A program made the position numbers and the translations under genes. DNA of 64,000 nucleotides from assembly GCA_937919625.1 (NCBI GenBank), contig CALFRK010000051.1, forward strand, positions 1-64,000, read 5' to 3'. Below the pieces are notes generated by a model that was not told the DNA's origin, searched no databases, and saw only the letters and a program-made list of their open reading frames with translations. Positions 8,727 to 17,384 of this stretch are shown here, one piece after another. The DNA is from an uncultured Ilumatobacter sp. (lineage in GTDB: Bacteria > Actinomycetota > Acidimicrobiia > Acidimicrobiales > Ilumatobacteraceae). How positions within the stretch are numbered: the first letter of the stretch is position 1; every line of letters begins with the position of its first letter.

Positions 8727-10337
8727 ATGGGCACGATGTCGAGGCGTTCGGCGATTGCCGTCGCACTAGCGTTCACGCTCGCCGCAGCCGGCTGCGGGAG
8801 CGACAAGGCAACATCGACCAGCGGTGGTACCGGCAACACCGCCGCCGGTGTCGAGATCGACAAGATGGTGTGGGCCATCCAGTCCCCTCCCGGTTCGATG
8901 GACATCGCCAAGGCGGGTGACGTGCCCACCCAGCGGGTACAGACGGCTGCGTTCGACCGGCTGCTCACCACCGACAACACCGGCGCGGTGCAGCCGTGGA
9001 TCGCCTCGAAGTTCGAGAACCCCGATCCACTCACCTGGGTCTTTACCCTCCGCGACGACGTGAAGTTCTGGGACGGCACACCGCTCACGTCCGACGACGT
9101 CGCCTATTCGATCGCCCGTCACACCGGTGATTCGACGTCCATCCAGGCGTTCCTCTTCGCGCTCGTCACCGATGTGACGGCGACCGACGCCTCGACCGTG
9201 ACCGTCACCTTGAGCGCCGCCGACCCGACGCTGCCCGCCAAGTTGGCCATCTTCGCCCAGATCCACCAGAAGAAGTACGACGAGGAAGCCGGCGACGCGC
9301 TCGGCGGTCCCGACAAGCCCGGCATGGGCACCGGCCCGTACAGCATCACCTCGTTCTCCTCCGCCGACGGCGCGACGCTCACGCGCAACGACAACTACTG
9401 GGCGGGCAAGCCGAAGGTGAAGACGCTCGAGTTCAAGGCCATCGGCGACCCCGACACCGCCCGGCTCGCGATGAGCAGCGGCGAGATCGACGGGTTCTTC
9501 GATGTGCCGCTGATCGCAACCCGTCAGTGGGACGAGCTCGACAATGCGACGATGACGTATGTGCAGGGCGCCTACAACGACATGCTGTCGATGGACACCA
9601 CCCGCGCTCCGTTCGATGATGTGAACGTCCGCGTCGCCATGGCCCATCTCATCGACCGCGACGGACTGCTGGGGCCGCTCTTCAACAACCGGGCAACGAC
9701 GGCGTTCACCATCGTCCCGGCCATCCAGTTCACGTCGTCGCTCGGCGACGCCGGTGCCACGCAGCTCTACGAAGGGCTCACCCCCTTCCCCGAGTTCTCC
9801 ATCGACAAGGCGAAGGAAGCACTCGCGAAGTCGGCAAGCCCCGACGGTTTCAGCGTCGACCTTGCCGTCGACACCTCCCAGCCCTGGATGTCGCCGCTCG
9901 CCCAGAACCTGGCCGAGAACGCGGAGAAGGTGGGCATCACCATCAACGTCAAGCAGGTCTCGGCCGCCGACTGGGGTGCCGGGCTGAGCGACCCCGACGC
10001 GAGCCCGGTCCAGTTGGTGGCATTGGGCGCCGGCACGGCATGGCCGAACGAGCTGCCCAGCTTTATGCTCGGCACCAACGGTGGCTTCAACATCGCGAAG
10101 TACGGCAACCCCGAGATCGACGCCTTCATGGACAAGGCCAACGCCTCGGCCACGCTCGACGACCTCATGCCGCCGCTCACGGACGCGCTGCAGATGACCA
10201 CCGATGACCTTCCGTACCTGCCGCTGTTCGACGAGCAGGTCGCGACCGCCCTCTCCAACAAGTTCGTCTGGGAGGGTGGCTACAGCTACTGGGCGCTCGG
10301 CCAGGCATGGCCGCTGCAGCTGGGCGGCGCTGGGTGA
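8727..10337 (+). CDS. ABC importer substrate-binding lipoprotein (peptide/nickel family 5)
   Basis: A solute-binding protein of the DppA/OppA class, 536 residues, expected on the outer face of the membrane. The start at ATG 8727 follows GGGGGAATTC and gives a lipoprotein signal: basic MGTMSRR, a hydrophobic stretch and the lipobox LAAAGC. An upstream ATG at 8685 overlaps operator B and would bury the signal. The SBP_bac_5 hallmarks TDNTGAVQPWIASKFE and FTLRDDVKFWDGTPLTSDDVAYS are present. It heads a tightly overlapping importer operon (B, C and fused D-F components follow). The likely cargo is a peptide or similar amide, consistent with the neighbouring peptidase-like hydrolases. Confidence 0.9.
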   Translation: MGTMSRRSAIAVALAFTLAAAGCGSDKATSTSGGTGNTAAGVEIDKMVWAIQSPPGSMDIAKAGDVPTQRVQTAAFDRLLTTDNTGAVQPWIASKFENPDPLTWVFTLRDDVKFWDGTPLTSDDVAYSIARHTGDSTSIQAFLFALVTDVTATDASTVTVTLSAADPTLPAKLAIFAQIHQKKYDEEAGDALGGPDKPGMGTGPYSITSFSSADGATLTRNDNYWAGKPKVKTLEFKAIGDPDTARLAMSSGEIDGFFDVPLIATRQWDELDNATMTYVQGAYNDMLSMDTTRAPFDDVNVRVAMAHLIDRDGLLGPLFNNRATTAFTIVPAIQFTSSLGDAGATQLYEGLTPFPEFSIDKAKEALAKSASPDGFSVDLAVDTSQPWMSPLAQNLAENAEKVGITINVKQVSAADWGAGLSDPDASPVQLVALGAGTAWPNELPSFMLGTNGGFNIAKYGNPEIDAFMDKANASATLDDLMPPLTDALQMTTDDLPYLPLFDEQVATALSNKFVWEGGYSYWALGQAWPLQLGGAG

Positions 10338-11290
10338 CCATCGCCCGTTTCGCCGTCCGTCGCCTCGCGGCGATGGTGGCGATCCTGGCCATCGTGTCGT
10401 TCCTGGTGTTCAGTCTGCTGGCGCTGACACCAGGCGACCCGGCCGTGCTGCTGCTCGGCCCACAGAAGGCGACCCCGGAAGCGGTCGCCCGTATCCGGGC
10501 CGAGTTCGGGCTCGACGATCCGTTCCTCGTGCAATACCGCGACTGGGTGGTCGCGGCGTTGCACGGGGACTTCGGTCGATCCATCCGCTCGGGCCAGCAG
10601 GTCACCGACATGATCAGCGAACGGGTGGGAGTGACGGTGTGGTTGGCCGGCTACGCGTTCGTGCTCACCGTGCTCATCGCGATCCCGTTCGGACTGGTCG
10701 CCGGCATGCGCAAGGGCCGGCTCGCCGACCGGCTGGCGACCGCGTCCAGCCTGGTCGCACTCAGCGCACCGACCTTCGCCGTCGGTTTCCTGCTCATGTA
10801 CGTGTTCGCGGTGCAGCTCGACTGGTTCCCCGCGTTCGGGTCTGGTGACGGGTTCCTCGACACGCTGTGGCACATGACGTTGCCGGCGGTGACGTTGGCG
10901 ATTTCGCAGATCGCGATCGTGTTGCGCCAGACGCGAGCCGCGGCGATGGACGTCGCCGACCGCGACTACATCACCTTCGCTCGCGCTCGGGCAGTGCCCA
11001 GTCGCCGTATCTGGCAGCGGTACGTGTTGCACAACGCCTCGCTGCCCGTGCTGACGTCGGCCGGTCTGGTGCTGGCGTACAGCCTGACCGGCGCCGTTCT
11101 CGTCGAGAACGTGTTCGCATTGCAAGGCCTCGGCGCGCTCTTGGTCGTCTCGGTGGCCCAACTCGACCTGCCAGTGGTGCAGGCACTCACCATGTTCACG
11201 GCGCTGTTGGTGCTGACCACCAACCTGGTGGTCGACCTGCTGTACTTCGCGTTCGATCCTCGACTTCGGCGAGCGGCGGTGGCCGCATGA
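10334..11290 (+). CDS. ABC importer permease (DppB-like)
   Basis: An inner-membrane permease of 318 residues with about six hydrophobic segments. It has the DppB-type N-terminus (RRLAAMVAILAIVSFLVFSLLALTPGDP begins within residues 8-35). The EAA-type loop lies around YITFARARAVPSRRIWQRYVLHNA. The GTG start overlaps the upstream stop (GTGA). It forms the transmembrane pore with the next gene product. Confidence 0.88.
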   Translation: MTIARFAVRRLAAMVAILAIVSFLVFSLLALTPGDPAVLLLGPQKATPEAVARIRAEFGLDDPFLVQYRDWVVAALHGDFGRSIRSGQQVTDMISERVGVTVWLAGYAFVLTVLIAIPFGLVAGMRKGRLADRLATASSLVALSAPTFAVGFLLMYVFAVQLDWFPAFGSGDGFLDTLWHMTLPAVTLAISQIAIVLRQTRAAAMDVADRDYITFARARAVPSRRIWQRYVLHNASLPVLTSAGLVLAYSLTGAVLVENVFALQGLGALLVVSVAQLDLPVVQALTMFTALLVLTTNLVVDLLYFAFDPRLRRAAVAA

Positions 11291-12138
11291 GCCAGGTCAC
11301 CATCGTTCCCACCCTGAGCCGACGCACCGAGTGGGGCCGGCTGTTCTGGGTGTGCGTGGGCTTCGTCGCGGCAGTGGCGATCACGGCCCTCACGGTCCAA
11401 TGGATCGCCCCCCACGACTGGTCGGCGCAGAGCCTCGTCGACAGCGGTCAGGGGCCGAGCAGCAGCCACTGGCTGGGCACCGATGCCCTTGGTCGCGACA
11501 TCTTCAGCCGCCTGTTGGCCGGCACGCGCACCGGCCTCATCGGGCCGCTCGTCATCGCCATCGGCGCCGGGGTGCTGGGCACCGCCCTCGGTCTGTGGAC
11601 CGGTTACGCGGGCGGGCGGGTCGACGGGCTGGTCATGCGCTCCATCGACCTCGTCTATGCCGTCCCTCCCCTGCTGGTCGCCATCGTGTTGGTCGGCCTC
11701 TTCGGAGGGGGTTACTGGCTCGCCGTCGTCGTCCTCATCTTCCTGTCGGCACCTGGCGACGTGCGGGTGGTGCGCGCCGCCGTGATGGCCCAGCGCGAGC
11801 TGCCCTACGTCGCCGCGGCGCGCACGGTGGGCGTCAGCCCGTTCTCCATTGCCTCCAAGCACGTGCTCCCGAACGTCACGCCCACGGTCACGGCCAACGT
11901 GCTGTTGCAGTTCGTCGTGGGGCTGATCGCCCTGTCGGGACTTGCCTTTCTCGGCCTGGGCGTCGAGCCCGGATCACCCGACTGGGGCCTGATGATCGCC
12001 GAGAACCGCACGGTGCTCGACCTGAACGTGTGGGCCGTCGCCGGACCGGCCATCTGCATCACCCTGCTCGCACTGGCGGTCACCGTCATCGGCGACCGCA
12101 TGTTCGAAGTGCTCACCGATCGGACAGCGGCTCGATGA
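11287..12138 (+). CDS. ABC importer permease (DppC-like)
   Basis: The second pore subunit, 283 residues. The signature HWLGTDALGRDIFSRLLAG of DppC proteins lies near residues 60-78. The C-terminal LSGLAFLGLGVEPGSPDWG and the EAA loop around AARTVGVSPFSIASKHVLPN are also present. ATG overlaps the previous stop by 4 bp. Confidence 0.88.
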   Translation: MSQVTIVPTLSRRTEWGRLFWVCVGFVAAVAITALTVQWIAPHDWSAQSLVDSGQGPSSSHWLGTDALGRDIFSRLLAGTRTGLIGPLVIAIGAGVLGTALGLWTGYAGGRVDGLVMRSIDLVYAVPPLLVAIVLVGLFGGGYWLAVVVLIFLSAPGDVRVVRAAVMAQRELPYVAAARTVGVSPFSIASKHVLPNVTPTVTANVLLQFVVGLIALSGLAFLGLGVEPGSPDWGLMIAENRTVLDLNVWAVAGPAICITLLALAVTVIGDRMFEVLTDRTAAR

Positions 12139-13925
12139 GCGACCTGTTGCTCGACGTCGACGGCCTCGACATCTCGGTCGAGGACCGTCTGTTGGTGCGG
12201 GCTGTCGGGTTGCAGCTGCGCGCCGGTGAGTCGGTGGGTCTCGTCGGCGAGAGCGGTTCGGGCAAGTCGTTGACGGCACGTGCGTTGGTCTCGTTGCTGC
12301 CCCCAGGTCTGTCCGCCCGTGGCTCGATTCGCTTCAACGGCGAGTCAATCGACCCGAACGCTCGCTCCAGCGGGCACCGCGGCAGGTCCATCGCATTGTT
12401 GATGCAAGACCCGTTCACCATGCTCAACCCGATGATGACCGCGGGCGACCACATCGCCGAGACGCTCCGTTCGGCGGGCCGCACCGAGGGCAGCATCGAC
12501 ACCGAGGTGGCGCGCCGGCTCGCCGAAGTGGGCATCACCGACCGTGCAGTCGCGCATCGCTACCCGTTCGAGCTGTCCGGCGGCATGTCGCAGCGAGTGG
12601 CGCTGGCAGCGGCGCTGGCCAACGACCCCGCCCTGCTGGTGGCCGACGAGCCGAGCACCGCACTCGACGCAACCACCCAGCACGAGGTCCTGGAACTGCT
12701 CCGCAGCATCCAACGGCAACGCGGCATGGGTCTGGTGCTCATCACCCACGACCTCCGCCTGGCTTTCTCGGTGTGCGACCGGGTCCTCGTGATGTACGCA
12801 GGCTCCATCGCCGAAACCGCATCGTCCTCGGCCATGCGTGACGCGCCACTGCACCCGTACACGGCCGGGTTGCTGGAGTCCATGCCGTCCGTCGAGCACT
12901 ACCAGTCCGACCTCGGGGGAATGCCCGGATCCGTGCCGGCGACGTCCACCGTGCTCGACCGCTGCGCGTTCGCCGACCGGTGCGCGCATCGTCAGGATTC
13001 GTGCACCGACGGTGCTCCGCCGTTGGTGGAGGTGACGGCGGGTCGCTGGTCGTCCTGCATCCGTAGCCACGAGCTCGGGCGGACGTTGGCTGCCGTCGAA
13101 CCGGACGACGAGCGGCCCGAGCCGGCCGCCGCTGCGGACGCCATCCTCACCGTGACCGACCTCCGCAAGACGTACCGAGCCAAGGGTGGCGACCATGTCG
13201 CACTTGGAGGCGTCTCGTTCAGTCTGGCCGCGGGCGAGGCCGTCGGCATCGTGGGCGAGAGCGGCTCCGGCAAGACCACGATCGCCCGTTGCATCTTGGG
13301 CCTGACGACACCGTCCGCCGGGCGCATCGACCTCGGGGGCATCGACGTCACCGACCGCAGCGCGCTCGGCGGAGCGCAGCGACGCGACGCCACCCAACGG
13401 CTGCAGTGCGTGTTCCAGGATCCGTACAGCACCCTCAACCCGATGCACACGGTCGGCTACACGTTGCGTGAGGCGTTGGCCCACCGTGCCCGTCGAGTCG
13501 ACGATCGCGATGCTGCGGTCGCGTCGCTGCTGCAGCGGGTCGGACTCGCGTCCGAACTCGCCAGCCGACGACCGGCAGCGCTCAGCGGCGGTCAGCGACA
13601 GCGGGTCGCCATCGCGCGCGCCCTCGCCATGGATCCAGCCGTTCTGCTGTGCGACGAGCCGGTCGCCGCGCTCGACGTCTCGGTGCAGGCCCAGGTGTTG
13701 GCACTGCTGCGCACATTGCATCGCGGGCAGGGCACCAGCCTGTTGTTCATCACGCACGACCTGGGCGTGGTGCGCCAGGTGACCGATCGCATCGTGGTGC
13801 TCTACCGCGGCGAGATCGTCGAACAGGGCCCCACCGATGTGGTGCTCGACGCCCCGCAACACGAGTACACGCAGCGTCTCGTCGCATCGATGCCCCGCAT
13901 CGGCGCAGGAGAGCCGCAAGGATGA
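12135..13925 (+). CDS. Fused ABC importer ATPase (DppD-DppF type)
   Basis: Two nucleotide-binding domains in one 596-residue chain. The first has Walker A GESGSGKS, signature LSGGMSQRVALA and Walker B LLVADEPSTALD. The second has GESGSGKTT, LSGGQRQRVAIA and LLCDEPVAALD. The first domain ends with the Cys-containing oligopeptide-transporter C-terminal segment (RCAFADRCAHRQDSC). Such fusions are common in this importer class. It couples ATP hydrolysis to uptake through the two preceding permeases, and overlaps both neighbours by 4 bp. Confidence 0.9.
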   Translation: MSDLLLDVDGLDISVEDRLLVRAVGLQLRAGESVGLVGESGSGKSLTARALVSLLPPGLSARGSIRFNGESIDPNARSSGHRGRSIALLMQDPFTMLNPMMTAGDHIAETLRSAGRTEGSIDTEVARRLAEVGITDRAVAHRYPFELSGGMSQRVALAAALANDPALLVADEPSTALDATTQHEVLELLRSIQRQRGMGLVLITHDLRLAFSVCDRVLVMYAGSIAETASSSAMRDAPLHPYTAGLLESMPSVEHYQSDLGGMPGSVPATSTVLDRCAFADRCAHRQDSCTDGAPPLVEVTAGRWSSCIRSHELGRTLAAVEPDDERPEPAAAADAILTVTDLRKTYRAKGGDHVALGGVSFSLAAGEAVGIVGESGSGKTTIARCILGLTTPSAGRIDLGGIDVTDRSALGGAQRRDATQRLQCVFQDPYSTLNPMHTVGYTLREALAHRARRVDDRDAAVASLLQRVGLASELASRRPAALSGGQRQRVAIARALAMDPAVLLCDEPVAALDVSVQAQVLALLRTLHRGQGTSLLFITHDLGVVRQVTDRIVVLYRGEIVEQGPTDVVLDAPQHEYTQRLVASMPRIGAGEPQG

Positions 13926-14851
13926 CCGCCATGCCCGAGCACCCCCCGACCATCGAGCAGCGTCTTTCTCTCGTGCCGGAGATTGGCGACACATGGTGTC
14001 GCGTGGCGGGCGAACGCTCGCCGCGCCCTGCCCTGGTGCTGCTGCACGGCGGCCCGGGTTACAACAGCGAATACCTGCGACGTTTCGAGGTGTTCGCCGG
14101 CACCGGACGGCAGGTCGTCCGCTACGACCAGATCGGCAGTGGTCGTTCGGTGGTGTCCGACGACCACTACGTGCCCGGCCGCTTCTCCGTCGATGTGTTC
14201 CGTCGCGAGCTCGCTGCGCTGCGTTCGGCACTCGGTCTCGACGAGGTGGTGCTGATCGGCCAGTCGTGGGGTTGCATGCTGGCGCTCGAACATGTGCTGG
14301 TCGGTGCCGAGGGCGTGCGCGGCCTGGTCTTGATGAGCGGCCTGGCGAGCATCGAGGAATGGAACGCCGAAACGCTGCGCTTGCGCAGCGAGCTTCCCCC
14401 CGAGGTCCTCGCCGTGCTCGACGCCGAGGAGAAGGCGGGCCGCGTCGGGAGCCCGGCGTTCAAGGAGGCCTACGCCGTCTGGGAGCGCACCCACGTGCTG
14501 CGGATGGACGACCCTCCCCCGTGGGAGGCCGAGGCGCTGGCGATGTTCGAGCACGACTCACGCGTGTACGACCTGGTGGCGGGTGGCGCCGAGTTCCCGA
14601 CGGGCGAAGCCAACGAGCTCACCGGCTGGGACGTGCGACCGCGTCTGAGCGAAGTCACGGTACCGACATTGCTGTTGTCGGGCCGGTTCGACGAGGCCAC
14701 GCCTGCCGTCATGCAGTCGCTGCACGACGGCATCGCTGGGTCCGAGTGGCATGTCCTCGAGCACAGCTCGCACAGCTGCCACACCGAAGAGGAGTTGCTG
14801 ACGATGGTGCTGGTGAGCGGTTTCCTCGCATGCATCGGGGGAGGTCGCTGA
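13922..14851 (+). CDS. Alpha/beta hydrolase, proline iminopeptidase (S33) type
   Basis: A 309-residue cytoplasmic hydrolase with the S33 aminopeptidase pattern: LLHGGPGYNSEYLRRF (oxyanion hole HGGPG at 42-46), YDQIGSGRS, nucleophile elbow IGQSWG (Ser115), acidic SGRFDEATP and the His region LEHSSHSCHTEE. It is encoded inside the importer operon by an ATGA overlap and probably processes the imported compound, for example by removing an N-terminal residue or opening an amide. Proline specificity is family knowledge, not proved here. Confidence 0.85.
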   Translation: MTAMPEHPPTIEQRLSLVPEIGDTWCRVAGERSPRPALVLLHGGPGYNSEYLRRFEVFAGTGRQVVRYDQIGSGRSVVSDDHYVPGRFSVDVFRRELAALRSALGLDEVVLIGQSWGCMLALEHVLVGAEGVRGLVLMSGLASIEEWNAETLRLRSELPPEVLAVLDAEEKAGRVGSPAFKEAYAVWERTHVLRMDDPPPWEAEALAMFEHDSRVYDLVAGGAEFPTGEANELTGWDVRPRLSEVTVPTLLLSGRFDEATPAVMQSLHDGIAGSEWHVLEHSSHSCHTEEELLTMVLVSGFLACIGGGR

Positions 14852-15612
14852 TGGCTCGGCCCCAGCGCACGCGGCGTACCCGCGACGAGACCAGGCAGCT
14901 GCTGCTCGATGCGGCGGTGCGAGCGGTGCTCGCCCGGTCCAACGGGGAGGTCTCCGCCTCCACCAACCCTCTCGCCGGCGTGCGCATCACCGACGCGCTG
15001 GAGGAGGTCAACCGGCGTCTTCGTGAGGCCGACCCGTCGGCTCCGTCGATGACGACTGGAGCCGTGTACAACATCTGGCCGAACCAGGAGGACTTCCAGC
15101 TGGCGCTGCTGGACCGGATCCTGGTCGGTGCCGCTGTTCCCGGCATCGACCAGGTCCAGACCGTGTTGGACGAGGGGATTGCCGCAGGGCTGGCATGGCA
15201 GGAGTTGGTGGTTCGCTGCTTCGGCAAGGACTTCGAGATCAGCTTCGCCGAGCCGACGATGTTCGTCATGATCGGTGTCGCCGCCTTGGCACCGAGCGCG
15301 CGACTGGCAGAGATCAACGAAGGACCGAACAGCGAATACGTGGCCGCCACCGGCGCGATCCTGCAGTGCATCCTGGCGCACGGGCAGCGGCGGATGGTCA
15401 AGGGTCGGACCGTGGAGGATCTGGTCTGGGCCATCGAAGCCCTCGAAGCGGGCTATCTGTTGCGCCGGCGGACGTATCCCGATGTCACCAGTCGGTCGAG
15501 CCGCGGCCGCACCGTGGTGCAGGAGGCGGTGCTCGCACTGGTCGAGCAGTTCACCGACGACATCCCGCCACGCCGCCGGGCCGTGACGTCCCGAGGCCGG
15601 GGCGGCAGTTGA
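14851..15612 (+). CDS. TetR/AcrR-like transcriptional regulator
   Basis: A 253-residue regulator. A basic N-terminus RRTRDETRQLLLDAAVRAVL starts the DNA-binding domain. The recognition helix lies in SMTTGAVYNIWPNQEDFQLALL, after an unusually long loop of about 35 residues where TetR proteins normally have a short turn. The C-terminal helical part would bind an effector and dimerise. It overlaps the hydrolase stop (TGATG) and closes the importer operon. It is the best local candidate for the regulator that binds palindromes A-D, though that is inference. Confidence 0.75.
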   Translation: MARPQRTRRTRDETRQLLLDAAVRAVLARSNGEVSASTNPLAGVRITDALEEVNRRLREADPSAPSMTTGAVYNIWPNQEDFQLALLDRILVGAAVPGIDQVQTVLDEGIAAGLAWQELVVRCFGKDFEISFAEPTMFVMIGVAALAPSARLAEINEGPNSEYVAATGAILQCILAHGQRRMVKGRTVEDLVWAIEALEAGYLLRRRTYPDVTSRSSRGRTVVQEAVLALVEQFTDDIPPRRRAVTSRGRGGS

Positions 15613-15676
15613 AAGGCAGTGCCTGAGCGTCGACATGGCCGGGCGGGCCTGGTCGGTCGCGTCGCGTCAGGTGACG

Positions 15677-16138
15677 TCAGCCGGCGATGACGAGGTCGAT
15701 CTCGCGGCGCCGCAACCGGGTGTGCAACGCGAGGTTGGTCTCCGTACGCAAGATGCCCGGCGCCGCGAGCATCGCCTGCAGTACCTCGTGCAGGTGCTCG
15801 TTGGATCGGGCGACGATTCGGCACATCAGATCGCCCGTACCCGTGACGGCGTACACCTCGAGCACCTGCGGGATCGCTGTGAGGATGGCGACCACCGCGT
15901 CACCCTGTCCTTGGGCGATCTGCAAGGTGGAGAACGCCAGCACGCCGTGTTCGATTGCAGCGGCGTCGAGATCGGGGCCGTAGCCGACGATCACTCCCGT
16001 CTGTTCCATCCGGGCGATGCGTGCCTGTGCGGTGCCCCTCGCCACGTGGGCGAGTCGGGCGAGCTCGGCCACCGGAGTCTTCGGCCGGGAGCGCATCAGG
16101 CGGAGCAGGGTGATGTCGATGTCGTCGAGCGTGGCCAC
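15677..16138 (-). CDS. Lrp/AsnC-family transcriptional regulator
   Basis: A 153-residue regulator of normal family length. The N-terminal helix-turn-helix (DDIDITLLRLMRSRPKTPVAELARLAHVARGTAQARIARME) is followed by a RAM ligand-binding/oligomerisation domain (VYAVTGTGDLMCRIVARSNE). The GTG at 16138 gives the typical N-terminus; the longer frame adds 33 unrelated residues. It is transcribed away from the HPPD operon. Two palindromes occupy the intervening DNA, so it probably controls itself and the homogentisate operon in response to an aromatic amino acid or oxoacid. Block 2 has no counterpart. Confidence 0.87.
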   Translation of the reverse strand: MATLDDIDITLLRLMRSRPKTPVAELARLAHVARGTAQARIARMEQTGVIVGYGPDLDAAAIEHGVLAFSTLQIAQGQGDAVVAILTAIPQVLEVYAVTGTGDLMCRIVARSNEHLHEVLQAMLAAPGILRTETNLALHTRLRRREIDLVIAG

Positions 16139-16144
16139 GTTGCT

Positions 16145-16189
16145 CAGTCTGTCACCGATTGACGGCGACAGGCTGTGCGATCTGCACAG
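16145..16189. promoter_or_regulatory. Two adjacent palindromes in the lrp-hpd divergent region
   Basis: The first is a 13-bp inverted repeat, CAGTCTGTCACCG then ATTGA then CGGCGACAGGCTG (16145-16175, two mismatches). The second shares its right end: CTGTGC-GATCT-GCACAG (16173-16189, perfect arms). They lie 7 bp upstream of the lrp GTG and about 80 bp upstream of hpd, as expected for an autoregulated Lrp/AsnC operator. Confidence 0.55.
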
Positions 16190-16268
16190 AAATTCAGATA
16201 GCACTTGTACTGCTCGCATCACCTTCTCGAAGATCATTCTCCATCACGTCCATTTCCGAGGAGAGATC

Positions 16269-17384
16269 ATGACGGCTCGTGCCGCCGCCACTGCCCCCGC
16301 CGCCCGGCTGACCGGATGGGACTCGATCGAGTTCTGGGTCGGCAACGCCCGGGCGATGGCGGGATTCCTGGCGAACTCGTTCGGGTTCACCATCACCGCC
16401 TACGCCGGGCCCGAGACCGGTGTGGCCGACAAGGCGTCGTATCTGCTCGAGCAGGGCGACATCCGGGTCGTGGTCACCTCTGGGCTCACCCCAGAATCGC
16501 CGATCTGGAATCACGTACGCGAGCACGGCGACGGCGCCCATGATCTCGCGTTCCTGGTCGACGATGCGACAGCCACCTTCGAGGCCGCGGTGGCGCGTGG
16601 CGCGCACCCGGTCGACGAGCCGTACGAGCGACGCGACGAGCACGGCGTGTTGCGCCTGTCGGCCGTGGCGACCTACGGCGACACCAAGCACACCTTCGTC
16701 GACCGTCGCGACTACGCCGGCTACTACTGCCCCGGCTTCCAACGCGACGGAGTGCCCGAGCCCGCGACGGGTCCGATGGTCGGGCTCACTCGGATCGATC
16801 ACGTGGTGGGCAACGTCGAGGACGGCCGACTCGGCGAGTGGGTGGCCTTCTACGAAGAGGTGATGGGTTTCACCCAGTTGCGCCATTTCGACGAATCCCA
16901 GATCTCGACCGAGTTCTCGGCGCTGCGTTCGACGGTGGTCACGAACGGTCGAGGCATCGTGATGCCGTTGAACGAGCCCGCCGACGGCAAGCGCAAGAGC
17001 CAGATCCAGGAGTACATCGACACCTATCGAGGACCGGGAGTCCAGCACCTCGCCTTCCGCACCGATGACATCGTGCAGGCCATCTCATCGCTGCGAGCGC
17101 GCGGTGTCCGGTTCCTGGCGGCCAACGACGAGTACTTCCGCGACGTGCGCGAACGACTCGGCTTCCTCGATCTGCCGTGGGACCAGCTCCAACGCCTCGG
17201 CATCCTCGTCGACCACGAACCCGACGGCCATCTGCTGCAGTTGTTCACCGAGCCGATCACCGACCGACCGACGGTCTTCATCGAGATCATCCAGCGCGGC
17301 GGTGCCCGTGGGTTCGGCGAGGGCAACTTCAAAGCGTTGTTCGAGTCGATCGAGCGCGAGCAAGCTCGTCGAGGCAACCTGTGA
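16269..17384 (+). CDS. hpd: 4-hydroxyphenylpyruvate dioxygenase (copy 1)
   Basis: A non-haem iron dioxygenase of 371 residues converting 4-hydroxyphenylpyruvate to homogentisate. Two vicinal-oxygen-chelate domains are visible. Iron ligands are His178 (RIDHVVGNV), His260 (GVQHLAFRT) and Glu339 (VFIEIIQR), and the C-terminal gate helix GFGEGNFKALFESIEREQ is intact. The ATG at 16269 follows GAGGAGAG. It heads a four-gene operon with DinB, fumarylacetoacetase and homogentisate dioxygenase, which excludes the related hydroxymandelate synthase. It overlaps the DinB gene by 4 bp (GTGA). Confidence 0.93.
   Translation: MTARAAATAPAARLTGWDSIEFWVGNARAMAGFLANSFGFTITAYAGPETGVADKASYLLEQGDIRVVVTSGLTPESPIWNHVREHGDGAHDLAFLVDDATATFEAAVARGAHPVDEPYERRDEHGVLRLSAVATYGDTKHTFVDRRDYAGYYCPGFQRDGVPEPATGPMVGLTRIDHVVGNVEDGRLGEWVAFYEEVMGFTQLRHFDESQISTEFSALRSTVVTNGRGIVMPLNEPADGKRKSQIQEYIDTYRGPGVQHLAFRTDDIVQAISSLRARGVRFLAANDEYFRDVRERLGFLDLPWDQLQRLGILVDHEPDGHLLQLFTEPITDRPTVFIEIIQRGGARGFGEGNFKALFESIEREQARRGNL

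Noticed and set aside
16269-17384. Hydroxymandelate synthase instead of HPPD
   Set aside because: Homogentisate dioxygenase and fumarylacetoacetase follow in the same operon and the C-terminal gate helix is HPPD-like.
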